This document shows, piece by piece, positions 22,161 to 33,605 of a stretch of DNA of 64,000 bases. This DNA is from Endomychus coccineus (taxonomy: Eukaryota > Arthropoda > Insecta > Coleoptera > Endomychidae). The notes under the pieces were generated by a model. The model searched no databases, was not told where the DNA came from, and saw only the letters and a program-made list of their open reading frames with translations. Position 1 is the first letter of the stretch. Each line of letters starts with the position of its first letter. A program made the position numbers and the translations under genes. The DNA lies in contig OY294067.1 of assembly GCA_958510875.1 (NCBI GenBank), positions 201,269,982 through 201,333,981 of the forward strand, given 5' to 3'.

Positions 22161-22566
22161 TCTCTTGCAAATTCTTACATACGTCTTTATAAGTGTAGAA
22201 AATGTTTTTAGGAAGAATTCGTAATAGTTATTTCCCAGTACAGGTCTGAAACCGTTGTTAAGGGCCTTGTCATAAATCCTACACATCTGGTTTCGAAAGT
22301 AGATACTTGACAAATAACTTTGTTCTTCTCATTTGTTGTGAGAATACCAATCAATATGCACTCATATATTTTAATAATATTACTGAATAGCGGATTCTTA
22401 CTACAAAAAAATAATTTTTTATACATTAATTCTGACGATACAATTTCGATTATTCGTGGTTCTGTTCGTTTCGACGGCGTGGGCTCTTTTAATTGAAGTT
22501 AAATTGTGCGATTTGGACGCTTGTGCTATAATTAGTTTTAATAAACCCCCTTTTTAGACATAGTGA

Positions 22567-22608
22567 GTCTTCTGATGATGGTCGTGAGACCGAAACGTAC
22601 GTAAAGAC
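22567..22608 (+). ncRNA. Hammerhead ribozyme (PLE2)
   Basis: Stem I GUCUU/AAGAC (five pairs), core CUGAUGA, extra U, stem II GGUC/GACC with GUGA loop, GAAA, then the self-complementary ACGUACGU as stem III and A before the cut. Every required core base is present. It lies ~400 bases after the PLE2 stop and ~80 before (TA)n, the expected place for a 3' pLTR ribozyme. Confidence 0.85.
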
Positions 22609-22685
22609 GAATAGTTAAAACAAAGTGTTATTGTGACCTATTTCCCGAGAATTTATATATAATTCATACTGGGTCAAGAATCTTA

Positions 22686-23785
<1,100 letters not shown>

Positions 23786-25262
23786 TTTCGAAAAATCTTG
23801 GCTTCCGGATGAATTCCGCGTCACAATAGCAAGACTTGGCGCCAAACGTTTCGTCAACCATTACAGGTGACATCTTCACGGAAGGCTTGAGGCTTGAACT
23901 GAAACTGATTCTACTGGTTTCTGTAGCCGTATTTATTTTATGGGAAATCCTTCACGCTACACAGTTCACTGCCTTCATTCCGGTGGTAAACTTTGTTCTG
24001 GGTACCTGACCCTTCCGTTGTGTGATTATGTGCGAAGTGAAGTTTTCGAAGATGGGTTTCAAAATGTTGGGAAGGTAATATCCTGGGTCACGGTTTAGAT
24101 TATTTGGATGTTTTAGGATTGCAATAGCTTCAAGGGTTTTTCGCTGATGGAAGTGTGTGACTCGGGCTAAGATTTTAGTATGTTCAAAAAGGATCTGATG
24201 ATAAGTGTCAAACTTGTGTTCCGCAAGTGCAGATCTACTGGTATCACGAAGCCTTGTATAGCGCTCATGTTCTTTCACACTGTACGACCTGTTTCACCAA
24301 TGTAGACTCTACCGCAAGAGCAGGGACATATCTAAACTAACATTTCGTCTTGAGAACAGATGAGCCAATAGCATCTTGCTCAAAAGTTTCCATATAGATA
24401 TAAGCTATCACCGGAGAAATTGGGGAACCCATGGCAGCTCCCGAGGACTGCTCATAAAACTTGCCATCCTACAGAAGATATGTGGAAGATAGACAAAAAT
24501 CAATTAACGGTAGTAAGTTCATTGAAATGATTTCGCAGGTAACAGTTGAGAAATTATGAAAAGTGTGTCTGGAATGGGATCATTGGTAAGAGTGACTCGA
24601 CGTGGAATGTGACGAGTAAGTCGTCGGTGTCATTTTTTAGCGTTTGGAATTTTTCAACGAAATAAGAGGAATTAGGATAAAACTGTTGGAATTACCTACA
24701 AGAGGTTTGAGAATATATGACAGATATCGAGAGTTCATAAGTAGGGGATCTGATAGTGCTGACAATTGGTCTAAGGGGAACTGCGGGTTTATGTATTTTA
24801 GGCAAATCATATAAACTTCTTGAACAATGAGGGATAAGAATTGTTTTTTCTTGCGGAACCCAAGTTAGACAGTAGTGAACAAATCCTTTTCGAAAATACA
24901 AAAATCCTAGCCAGAGCCCCACACTTCTATCAGTGAAAAATCCTTGAAGCTATAGAAATTATAAAACATCCAAATAATCCAATATGTGACTCAGGATATC
25001 ACTTTCTCAACATTTGGAAACCCATCCTCGAAAATTCCACTTCGCACATGATCACGCAACGGCAATGTCAATTGCCAGAACGGAATTAATCACCGAAACA
25101 AAAGCAGAATTTCCCTGCGATAAATACGGCTACAGAAATAAGTATAATCAGTTTCAGTTCAAGCCTCACACCAGCCCTGAAGATGCCACCTGCAATGGTT
25201 GGCAAAACGTCAATAATCAATTCATGCTATCGTGACGCGGATTGCATCCGGAAATCAAGAAT
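23786..25262. mobile_element. PLE4 inverted pair, decayed
   Basis: A third PLE family with two pieces meeting near 24,884. The left piece is minus-strand, with a pLTR at 23,786-23,950, GIY-YIG C-terminal codons at 23,952-24,330 and RT codons up to about 24,884 ([20 protein letters not shown] at 24,750-24,820). The right piece is plus-strand: the end of the nuclease and a pLTR up to 25,262. Multiple stops and shifts show age. Both hammerheads here are damaged: C3 is lost in the minus copy (23,838-23,880) and G12 is lost in the plus copy (25,170-25,212). Confidence 0.75.
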
Positions 25263-26010
25263 CTCCATTAATTTCCTCTTCTTTTATACAGTGTTTTTTC
25301 AATAGATTAATGACCAAACGTAAGCCACCATTATTTTGAGTTGAATTGAAAAACGTAATCAAGAAATGTATTGAATTGGATTTTTACTTTCAAGATGATA
25401 TAAAGTAATTCTCCCTGGAAGTTGTTGGTGTTCATAGGTATCGAAACTAAATAGAAAATATTAGTAGTTTTGTAAAGATAATTTTATTGTCAAATTTTGA
25501 CCGATAATATGAACCTAGACACTAATACAGGATAATTCATAGGGTCGTAGGGTCATAAGTGCGATGAGGTTAACTGATGTGGATAAAAGTGGTTATAAGT
25601 CAACCATAAGTGATGAATCTATCGACTTTCGTTATTATGATACATAATGATCGTAACTTTCAAACGACCCGATATAACTAACTCAACTGGTCCAGATCTT
25701 TTACTAATCTTACTTAACAATCCGTATACATCAAAATTAAATTCAGTTCCGGAATAGGGAAAGACAATATTTTTAATGTATTAATAACATGCGTAGCATA
25801 ATTATTAAAATCTGAGTAGTTTGGGCAGAATCGGATGTTTATTCGAATGCATAGAATCGAATATTCCGAATTAGAATACTGTCGAGAATCGAATGATTAT
25901 ACGAATACAGGAATATTTGACTACTTCAATAAGAATCAGATGCATCCGAATACTTTCATAATTTGTATTCGAATAGTTCTATCACTACTACCAAGTACAG
26001 GTGCCAGAAC
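25263..26010. other. Unassigned AT-rich DNA
   Basis: Contains a cluster of GAATCGAAT-like short repeats at 25,840-25,960. No gene is visible. Confidence 0.5.
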
Positions 26011-26232
26011 GGAGTTAACCACCGGTAAAAGGCCGTAAAATTTGTAGCGTGAAGTATTTTTTTCCTACAATAAATACCGCTACAGAAGCCAGTAGAATCA
26101 GTTGCAATTCAAGCATCAAGTCGGCCCTGAAGATGTCACCAGTAATGGTTGGTGAAACGTCGGCATCAAGTCCTGATATTGTGAAGCGGAAATCATCCGG
26201 AAGCCAAGATTTTTCGAAATTCGCAGTCGGAA
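26011..26232 (+). repeat. PLE4 solo pLTR
   Basis: A plus-strand PLE4 terminal repeat with the typical ACAATAAATACCGCTACAGA entry and GGAAGCCAAGA exit, carrying a hammerhead core. It has diverged from the 29.7 kb copy. Confidence 0.7.
26124..26164 (+). ncRNA. Hammerhead ribozyme (PLE4 solo pLTR)
   Basis: Core CUGAAGA, extra U, GAAACGUC and cut-site C are intact. Stem I is GCC/GGC. Stem II contains two wobble pairs and a bulge, so it is weaker than in the other PLE4 copies. Confidence 0.6.
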
Positions 26233-27756
26233 TGTATTTTATGTTGATATAAATTATACGTACTTTGTGATAATAATCACCAATAATAAACAAAATCTCA
26301 AATATATGACGTGTATGTTTCACTTATTTTTAATGTTTTCTTCTGGTGTCATTTAAAAAAATCCTTTCTAATCTATAAATACTGAACTTGCTTCTGTATA
26401 CAGAAAACACCGACATAGTTCATTAATTTTTATTGAAGAAATTATTCCAATTACATATATTTTATAATATTATTAACAGGGAATTGTGGTATAAGTCGTT
26501 TGGAACAATGTACAATCACAATCGAAATATCAAAACCTAATCAATAAGTTGAACTACCTAGTAGTTTACGGAATTAGAATTTTGCAATCAAATAGGTTGA
26601 AATTCAGAATGGTCGATTTGATTTGAACACGAGACTTTTCGTCCACTAGACTGATTCTACCAACTGAGCTACAGGGATGACCTGATCTTTCCTCTATATG
26701 AGCGATCGTTTTTGCCCAAGATACCACATCTTCACTGTGTTAGGGGTTTTTCAATTATAAATTGAAATGAAAACTTTTAAGTAAGTATTTCAGAAATAGC
26801 AGGAATGTTGGTTAGTCATTGAAGGAATCAATTTTTGGAACAGAATTTACCTCTACTCATGCAATAATAAAACGCATATGAATTAGTTGAAGAAATCAAG
26901 CTGTTAAGATTAGAAATTTCAATACTGAACGCCATCTATTTTTTTATATCGATAGCTGAATGGATACCAGTACAACTTTTTCAATGATTTTTGCAACTTT
27001 TTGATAATATTTAAAAAACAGTTACGAAAGGTTTTATAATAGCTTTTTATCGAATAATATTTTAACTATGAATTAAGAATTTGTACACCTCAATTATTTT
27101 TTTTTGCTACATTTTTCGGTCTTGAGTATTTCATAATTGTCCTAATCATGGCAATCTATAATATTGATTGGGCTGCTGGAATCTGTGAAGTTTTTCGCAT
27201 TTCTATTGGGGTGTTGCATATGAACATTTTTGAGAAAAAATAAATTGTATTAAGCCGTATGCTTTTCATCCGATGTTAACAAGAAACCAACACTCAGTAT
27301 ATCACTTTTATCAAATGTTGACAACATATTTCCACTCGACACCATAAAAACCCGTATGTATATCAAATTTCATAAATTTTGTGTATATTTTGTCGAAAAT
27401 ATTCACCTATAATATCTCATGTGCAAAATTTCCGGAAATTAATTTGTACACTCAGAATATTCGGTAAGAGAATTTCACACCGAAGAAAAATTAGTTTAAA
27501 ATAATTTCAATGTGATGTTATTTGACATTTTTTCATGAAAACATGAGACATTACGAAGGAATGCCATAATTTTTTATAGGATTTTGAGAGTTTCATCTAT
27601 ACGAGTCCAAACGTCAAAAAAACTTTCGGTGTTTTCATGCTTAAATTGTGTATGGTTATAATTTATAATGTTTCGCCACGGAATTGAAAATCCAGTTGTA
27701 ATTTCTGATTCACCCACTTCAGTTGTACAATATTTGAAAAAAATGGATTAAATATA
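26233..27756. other. Unassigned AT-rich DNA
   Basis: No coding region supported. It contains one tRNA-like box pair (26,611-26,681). At its right edge (27,665-27,756) is a piece of the ~167 bp satellite that continues beyond 29,877. Confidence 0.5.
26611..26681 (-). tRNA. tRNA-like pseudogene or SINE head
   Basis: On the minus strand a perfect A box (TAGCTCAGTTGG, 26,660-26,671) and a B box (GTTCAAATC, 26,620-26,628) are 31 bases apart, the normal pol III spacing. The acceptor ends pair only over GGTC/GACC. The D, anticodon and T stems do not close well, and no clear anticodon loop forms. It is a degenerate tRNA or the head of a tRNA-derived SINE, not a working tRNA. Confidence 0.4.
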
Positions 27757-27806
27757 GAAAAATCTTGTATTCCGGATGGATTCCGCGTCACAATAGCTCG
27801 ACTTGA

Positions 27807-27849
27807 TGCCGACGTTTCGCCAACCATTACAGGTGGCATCTTCAGGGCA
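27807..27849 (-). ncRNA. Hammerhead ribozyme (PLE4, minus)
   Basis: Stem I UGCC/GGCA, core CUGAAGA, extra U, stem II GCCA.CC paired with GG.UGGC and a one-base bulge, GAAA, palindromic ACGU and C before the cut. Confidence 0.75.
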
Positions 27850-27952
27850 GGCTTGAGGCTTGAACTGATACTGGTTCTACTGGTTTCTGTAGCCGTATTT
27901 ATTGTTAGAAAAATCCTTCACGCTACATAATTCACTGCCTTTGTTCCGGTGG

Positions 27953-28722
27953 TTAACTTCGTTCCGGCACCTGACCCTGCCGTTGTGCGATCATGTGCGA
28001 AGTGGAATTTTCGAGAATGGGTTTCCAAATGTTGGGAAGGTAATATCCTGAGTCACGGTTCAGATTATTCGGATGTTTTAGGATTTCTATAGCTTCGATG
28101 ATTTTTCGCTGATAGAAGTTTGGGGCTCGGACTAGGATTTTAGTATCTTCAAAAAGGATTTGATGAGTTGTGTTATACTTGTGTTCTGCAAGTGCAGATC
28201 TACTGGTGTCACGAAGTCTTGTACAGCGCTCATGTTCTTTCACACGAGTAGCTACTGTACGACCTGTTTCACCAATGTAGACTTTACTGCAAGAACAGGG
28301 AATACTATAAACACCTTCTGAGTGGAGAGGAGGAAGGGGATCTTTAATAGGTTTGTAAAACTGAGATAATTTTGGAAGTGTGGAAAAACGGGTAGAAATA
28401 TTATGTTTTTTGAGGATTTTGGAAATTCGATCTGTCATGTTTTGAATATATGGAAGAGAGGCCGTGGATAAAGCAGGTGGGAGGGTTTCTGGCTCAGGTC
28501 GATTTTGAATTTTAGGTGGTGTATTTCTTTATGGCTTTTTGAATGTTGTAATGGGAAAAATTGTTTGATAATAAGGCAGATGATAGATGTTTTATTTCTG
28601 ATTTTAAGGATTGAGGCTGAGATAGGTTGACAGCTCTGTGGACCAGGAAGTTTATGACAGATTGCTTTTGGGAAGGGTGGTGGTGAGAAAGACCATTGAG
28701 GTATCTAGCGGTATGGGTGAAA
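27953..28722 (-). pseudogene. PLE4 C-terminal fragment, minus
   Basis: 28,438-27,953 encodes a PLE-type GIY-YIG nuclease (GVYSIPCSCSKVYIGETGRT, then TRVKEHERC), ending in QRQGQVPERS. Upstream to 28,722 is the linker after the RT (LNGLSHHHPSQKQSV), interrupted by a frame change around 28,510. The RT catalytic blocks are absent. Confidence 0.75.
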
Positions 28723-29640
28723 AGCTTGTTTCCTTTCTCAATCATTTAAATTCATTACATCCCAATATCCGTTTCACCATGGAAGTCGAATCGCAAGGTT
28801 CACTCCCGTTCTTGGATGTATTGGTTAGTCGACAGACTGACGGTACTTTAGGACATTCTGTGTATCGGAAACCCACCCATACCGATAGATACCTCAATGG
28901 TCTTTCCCACCACCACCCTGCCCAAAAGCAATCTGTCTTAAACTCCCTGGTCCACAGAGCTGTCAACCTATCTCAGACTCAATCCTTTAAATCAGAATTA
29001 AAACATCTATCATCTGCCTTATAATCAAACAATTTCTGCCCTTACAACATTCAAAAAGCCATGAAGAAATACACTTCACCTAAAATTCATAATCGACTTG
29101 AGCCAGAAACCCTCCCACCTGCTTGATCCACGGCCTATCTTCCATATATTCGAAATACAACAGATCGAATTTCCAAAATCCTCAAAAAACATAATATTTC
29201 TACCCGTTTTTCCACACTTCCAAAATTATCTCAGTTTTACAAACCTATCAAAGATCCCCTTCCTCCTCTCCACTCAGAAGGTGTTTATAGTATTCCCTGT
29301 TCTTGCAGTAAAGTCTACATTGTTGAAACAGGTCGTACAGTAGCTACTAGTGTGAAAGAACATGAGCGCTGTACAAGACTTTGTGACACCAGTAGATCTG
29401 CACTTGCAGAACACAAGTTTAACACAAATCATCAAATCCTTTTTGAAGATACTTAAATCCTAGTCCGAGCCCCAAACTTCTATCAGCGAAAAATCCTTGA
29501 AGCTATAGAAATCCTAAAACATCCGAATAATCTGAACCGTGACTCAGGATATTACCTTCCCAACATTTGGAAACCCATCCTCGAAAATTCCACTTCGCAC
29601 ATGATCGCGCAACGGCAGGGTCAGGTGCCGGAACGAAGTT
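28723..29640 (+). pseudogene. PLE4 C-terminal fragment, plus
   Basis: 28,723-29,024 encodes the end of the RT and linker (FTMEVESQGSLPFLDVLVSR, SVYRKPTHTDRYLNGLS), starting just after the YVDD position. The GIY-YIG region follows in shifted frames: 29,098-29,343 is out of frame for part of its length, and a stop occurs at about 29,455. It is the inverted partner of 27,953-28,722 but reaches about 150 bases further upstream. Confidence 0.75.
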
Positions 29641-29745
29641 AACCACCGGAACAAAGGCAGTGAATTATGTAGCATGAAGGATTTTTCCTACAATAAATAC
29701 GGCTACAGAAACCAGTAGAACCAGTTTCAGTTCAAGCCTCAAGCC

Positions 29746-29788
29746 TGCCCTGAAGATGCCACCTGTAATGGTTGGCGAAACGTCGGCA
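29746..29788 (+). ncRNA. Hammerhead ribozyme (PLE4, plus)
   Basis: Same fold as the minus partner at 27,807-27,849: UGCC/GGCA stem I, CUGAAGA plus extra U, bulged stem II, GAAA, ACGU, C. Predicted cut after 29,784. Confidence 0.75.
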
Positions 29789-29876
29789 TCGAATCGAGCT
29801 ATTGTGACGCGGAATCCATCCGGAAGAGAAGATTTTTCAAGATTAACTGTCCGCGGAAGTCTACTATCCAAGGAAT

Positions 29877-30450
29877 AAATATAGTTTATTACATGTTGTT
29901 GAATTAAATTTCATTTACCAAAATTGATGGAAGTATGTGTTTTTACCCAATAATTTTCTTTCGGCAACTGATTTACAATAAAATTTAAATATCAGTAGTA
30001 ATTTTTGATCCACCCACTTTAGGTCTACAAAATTGTTAAAAGTAGATTAAATATTGTTGAATTACATTTTATTTACTGAAAGTGGTGGAAGCATGTGTTC
30101 TTAAATAATGGTTTTCTTTCGGCAACTAATTTATAATTAAATTCAAATATCAGTAGTAATTTTTGATTTACTCACTTTCGTTGTACAAAATTGTGAAAGT
30201 GGATTAAATATGGTTTATGTTATTGAATATCATTTTATTCACTGGAATTGGTGGAAGTATGTATTTTTAAGTAATAGTTTTCTTTTGACAACTGATTTAC
30301 AATAAAATTCAAATATCTTTTGATCCACCAACTTTAGTTGTTTTAAATTATTTTAAATAGATTATTTATAGTCTCTTTTATGTTTTTGGGTTAAATTTGA
30401 TTTACTAAAATTGGAGGCATTATATTCGTTTTGAATAAACGATAGTTTCT
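29877..30450. repeat. ~167 bp satellite, about 3.5 monomers
   Basis: Direct repeats with landmarks such as CAGTAGTAATTTTTGAT at about 29,989 and 30,152, and a diverged third near 30,310, giving a ~165-168 bp period. A further monomer lies on the far side of the PLE4 insertion (27,665-27,756). Divergence is visible between monomers. Confidence 0.75.
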
Positions 30451-30607
30451 GTTTTTTAAGCGAATCAAATAATTATAAGATAGTAATATTGCTCAATGGA
30501 AATAGGCGGTCATGGCTATGACAGATACCATGACCAATGTCAATATTGTACTTTCTCTATATTTGGTACAAAATCAGTCGTCTCAGATTAACGATTAACT
30601 TGTAACA

Positions 30608-30973
30608 ATGAGTTGTTTTAAAAATTACGAGACTTGTTCATGTTCATGTTGCGACGAATTAAGTGTTGTGAAACTGTTCCATTCCAAACGAACATATTTA
30701 CTGGAGTTAATTGAATATTATTCACCAGAAATGTTAAATGTGCCGAATCGTAAAGGTTTTTTCAAGAAAATCCAAGAAAAGCTGTTGCGAACATCTATAA
30801 AATTTAACAAAATTGGCAAGAATAAATTGAACAAAATTATTACATTTATTTGCTTAAAAACACAAACATTTGGTAAATTTAGAGTCTTCTGTCCTTTGCT
30901 ATTCGCCATTACGATGAGAGGATTTTCAAGAGGAATATCAAAAACATTTAATTGTTGTTATGAAATTAAATAA
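30608..30973 (+). CDS. Orphan Cys-rich basic protein, 121 aa
   Basis: A 121-residue frame starting MSCFKNYETCSCSCCDELS. The first 20 residues hold five Cys. The rest is basic (KFNKIGKNKLNK) with a hydrophobic patch near FCPLLFAITMRGF, and it ends FNCCYEIK. TCAGTCGT, an arthropod initiator-like sequence, lies 26 bases upstream of the ATG. The stop is followed within 35 bases by AATAAA-like signals. I recognise no family. It may be a real short host gene or a chance frame in AT-rich DNA. Confidence 0.4.
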   Translation: MSCFKNYETCSCSCCDELSVVKLFHSKRTYLLELIEYYSPEMLNVPNRKGFFKKIQEKLLRTSIKFNKIGKNKLNKIITFICLKTQTFGKFRVFCPLLFAITMRGFSRGISKTFNCCYEIK

Positions 30974-31954
30974 AATGTAGATTTTAATAATAAATAGAAT
31001 CAATTTAAATATTTAATTTATTTTTGTGAACGGTTGTTTTGTTATGTATTGTATCACTCCCAAACTCATTTGTCAAACGTCAGAAAACATCCACTATAAT
31101 TTTGCTTCTTTACCCTAAAAGAAAAAATATCTGCTGAAATTTTTTCGTTGGCATGGCAACAAGTCAAAATAAAAGTATTTCATTGGTAGAATATTGTCGG
31201 TGTGGAATTCTCATTGGAATTAAATTTCAAGGTTCATCTTGAACACCTTATATCTTAAGAAATAATCGAATTCATGCCCACAGAATTTCTTCCGTGAGGA
31301 ATCTCCACCTGAGCAATGGGATGCTTTCAGAAAAATCAATTTCATTATTATTTAAGTATGCATATGAGAAAGATTTCATGAATGGATACAAAGATTATGT
31401 AATTATTGTAACAGGAATCATATAATTTGGGAGAAATAATACACAGCCTATGAAAAGTCTTTGATAACATGAAACGTAATATACAAATCGAAAATGACCA
31501 TTGTTTGCTCCATTACCGACGGTACTGTAGATTGTAAATGTTCGCTTTCAGGCTGATAATATAATAAGACAGATATTATTCTGTAATAACTCACTAAATA
31601 CAGTGTTGTCAATATCGCGGATGCCTTATCCACTAGAAATTTGCTATCAAATATGCGGTGGATTACTGATCCACTGCTAAATGAGACCAGAGTATACGTC
31701 ATAAAGTATACGCCACACGGAGTCGCCACCAGAGGATACGTAAACGTTCGGAACTAAAATATACAAAATATCCAAAAAGTCGACATAAGTCATCCCTGTG
31801 AAATTTTGCCAGATGATAGAAGTCGTCAAGGTACATCGTTTAACACTTGATGTGATAGCTACCCCGTATACGGAGGACCTATGACACCGGATGACCTACC
31901 CAATGCAAATTTTCAATGAGAGGAGGACCTACTCACCGTAGGATGTATATATAT
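30974..31954. other. Unassigned AT-rich DNA
   Basis: No supported gene. A 93-codon minus frame at 31,448-31,729 has no recognisable features. The block ends in a short TA stretch where the Ty3/Gypsy element begins. Confidence 0.5.
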
Positions 31955-33517
31955 ATTATTAAGAAAACTCTTACTGAGTTTTTATTTATTTAATAATTAT
32001 AATTTATTCTTCCGGCTAGCTTTTTATTTTGTTTATTTTGAATAATAATGATCCTTCTCTTTTTATATTATTTTATGGAATTAAACACAATATTCTTTGA
32101 ATGTTAAAAAATTTCTATATTTAAATCTCTATGACTCTAATTATCTCAGGGTTTCAAATTTACAATTTAGTTTTATGTTCTAAGCATAGAACTAGCTTTA
32201 ACCTCAAAACTATTCAATATTAATAGTTGTTTACAAAATTACAAACGACAATCTTTCTTTCAGATTTACAAATAACACTACAATGGAGATATAATAATAA
32301 ACAAACTTACTTTTAGTTTATATCCAAAAGTGTGTTTAACTATGTTGGCAATTTTCAATTTAATTCTTTTATAATTTCGTTGATGATTCACTTTTACACA
32401 ATACTATGCTTTTTCACAATAATCACAGGTAACTAATTTGGATTACTTCTTCTTGAGAATCAGGAACTGTTGATAATACTTTGTTTTATCCTTTTAGATA
32501 AAACATGAAACTTTTCGATGCTTTATTGAAATTATTGATGATTGGCAATCGTTGGAGACTTCTTCTTAATTGAAGGTTATTACAGCCTTTTTACTGGATT
32601 CAGATACATGGAATAATCGTTGACTTTTAATAAAACTTATTAACTTTGGTTTCTTTGAACCTATCGAAGTTTGGAACACTTTCGTTCAATTGGAGGTTAT
32701 TATAGGTTATAAAATTTTGGTAAGTTGCAGTAGTACTTTCAGTCTACAGATGTAATGGCAAACTCTCCTTATTTACTTTCAGATTCGTTTTTATAGGCCT
32801 CCAAAACCGACGCTACTAGATGTCATAATCAACCTATGAGAAGCTTTCTTTTCAAATCAAGGATGCCAAGTTAATTGTTGTGAAACTGACACAAGTCTTC
32901 ATTGTTACCAGATTGACATTAGAAATTCCTATTGACCAATCAGAATTTAGTATACTTTACTTTTTGAATTATTTGAGATTTTCAACTTATTTTAATTGTT
33001 AGCGATTCCTTCTTTTTAAATTAATATTGCCCACATTTTTCCCCACACTTTGGTATAATTTAACCTATGATTGGGTTATTATTAATATGATTATTCCCAT
33101 ATTTATGGTTTTCTTGACAGTTACTTATTCTTAAATCTAATACATATCATATTATATCAATAACATTCTTTTAACATTACATAACTCAAATTTACTAATC
33201 CTAACTTACATCTATAACATTATTCAATGTTTTGTACTATCTCATGATAGTTTTGTAATCATTTTACTTATGATTTATGATTTCGTTACACTGAACGTTT
33301 CTTCACTTTCACTGAAGTTCTTGTTTATCACTTCTTATTCTATTACATCGTTGTTTATTATGTTTTACATTGTTAATATTAATATCCTAACTATTATTTA
33401 GCTTTTATTATTGTTTTTAATTCCATAAAATATTTTTTATTTGATCTTTTCGGATTTTCATAGTTCGGTAAGTTATTATTTTTAAATTTTTATTGTCTAT
33501 GAAATGAAATCATAACA
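31955..33517 (-). repeat. 3' LTR of Ty3/Gypsy element
   Basis: Begins on the minus strand with TGTTATGATTTC, directly after the purine tract TTTAGGGGAAT. From about 32,009 to 33,517 it matches the 5' LTR without a visible difference. The outer ~55 bases (31,955-32,008) are only loosely similar to the corresponding end of the 5' LTR. Confidence 0.88.
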
Positions 33518-33605
33518 AATTCCCCTAAATCAATTTTAACATATTAATCACATTAATATTTAAAATTTATTTATCTTTTGATTTCATTTTCATGAACTAA
33601 ATTTA

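Larger units (their letters stand above)
21197..22685 (+). mobile_element. PLE2, 5'-truncated copy
   Basis: A second PLE family, truncated inside the RT domain at its 5' end. It carries a 3' region of about 500 bases that contains a hammerhead ribozyme, and it is bounded by (TA)n on both sides. Confidence 0.8.
27757..29876. mobile_element. PLE4 inverted pair inserted in satellite
   Basis: Two PLE4 pieces in opposite orientation join near 28,722: minus 27,757-28,722 and plus 28,723-29,876. Each ends outward in a pLTR with an intact hammerhead. The flanks (GTGGATTAAATA-type sequence on the left, ATAGTTTATT on the right) rejoin into one satellite monomer, so the whole pair entered as a single event. 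Confidence 0.8.

Noticed and set aside
23838..23880. Hammerhead-like motif in the minus PLE4 pLTR, and its plus partner at 25,170-25,212
   Set aside because: The first lost C3 of the core and part of stem I. The second has G12 changed to A and no stem I. Both are recorded as decayed within the PLE4 element, not as ribozymes.
31448..31729. 93-codon minus-strand frame
   Set aside because: No motif, no splice or promoter context, and composition like the surrounding non-coding DNA.
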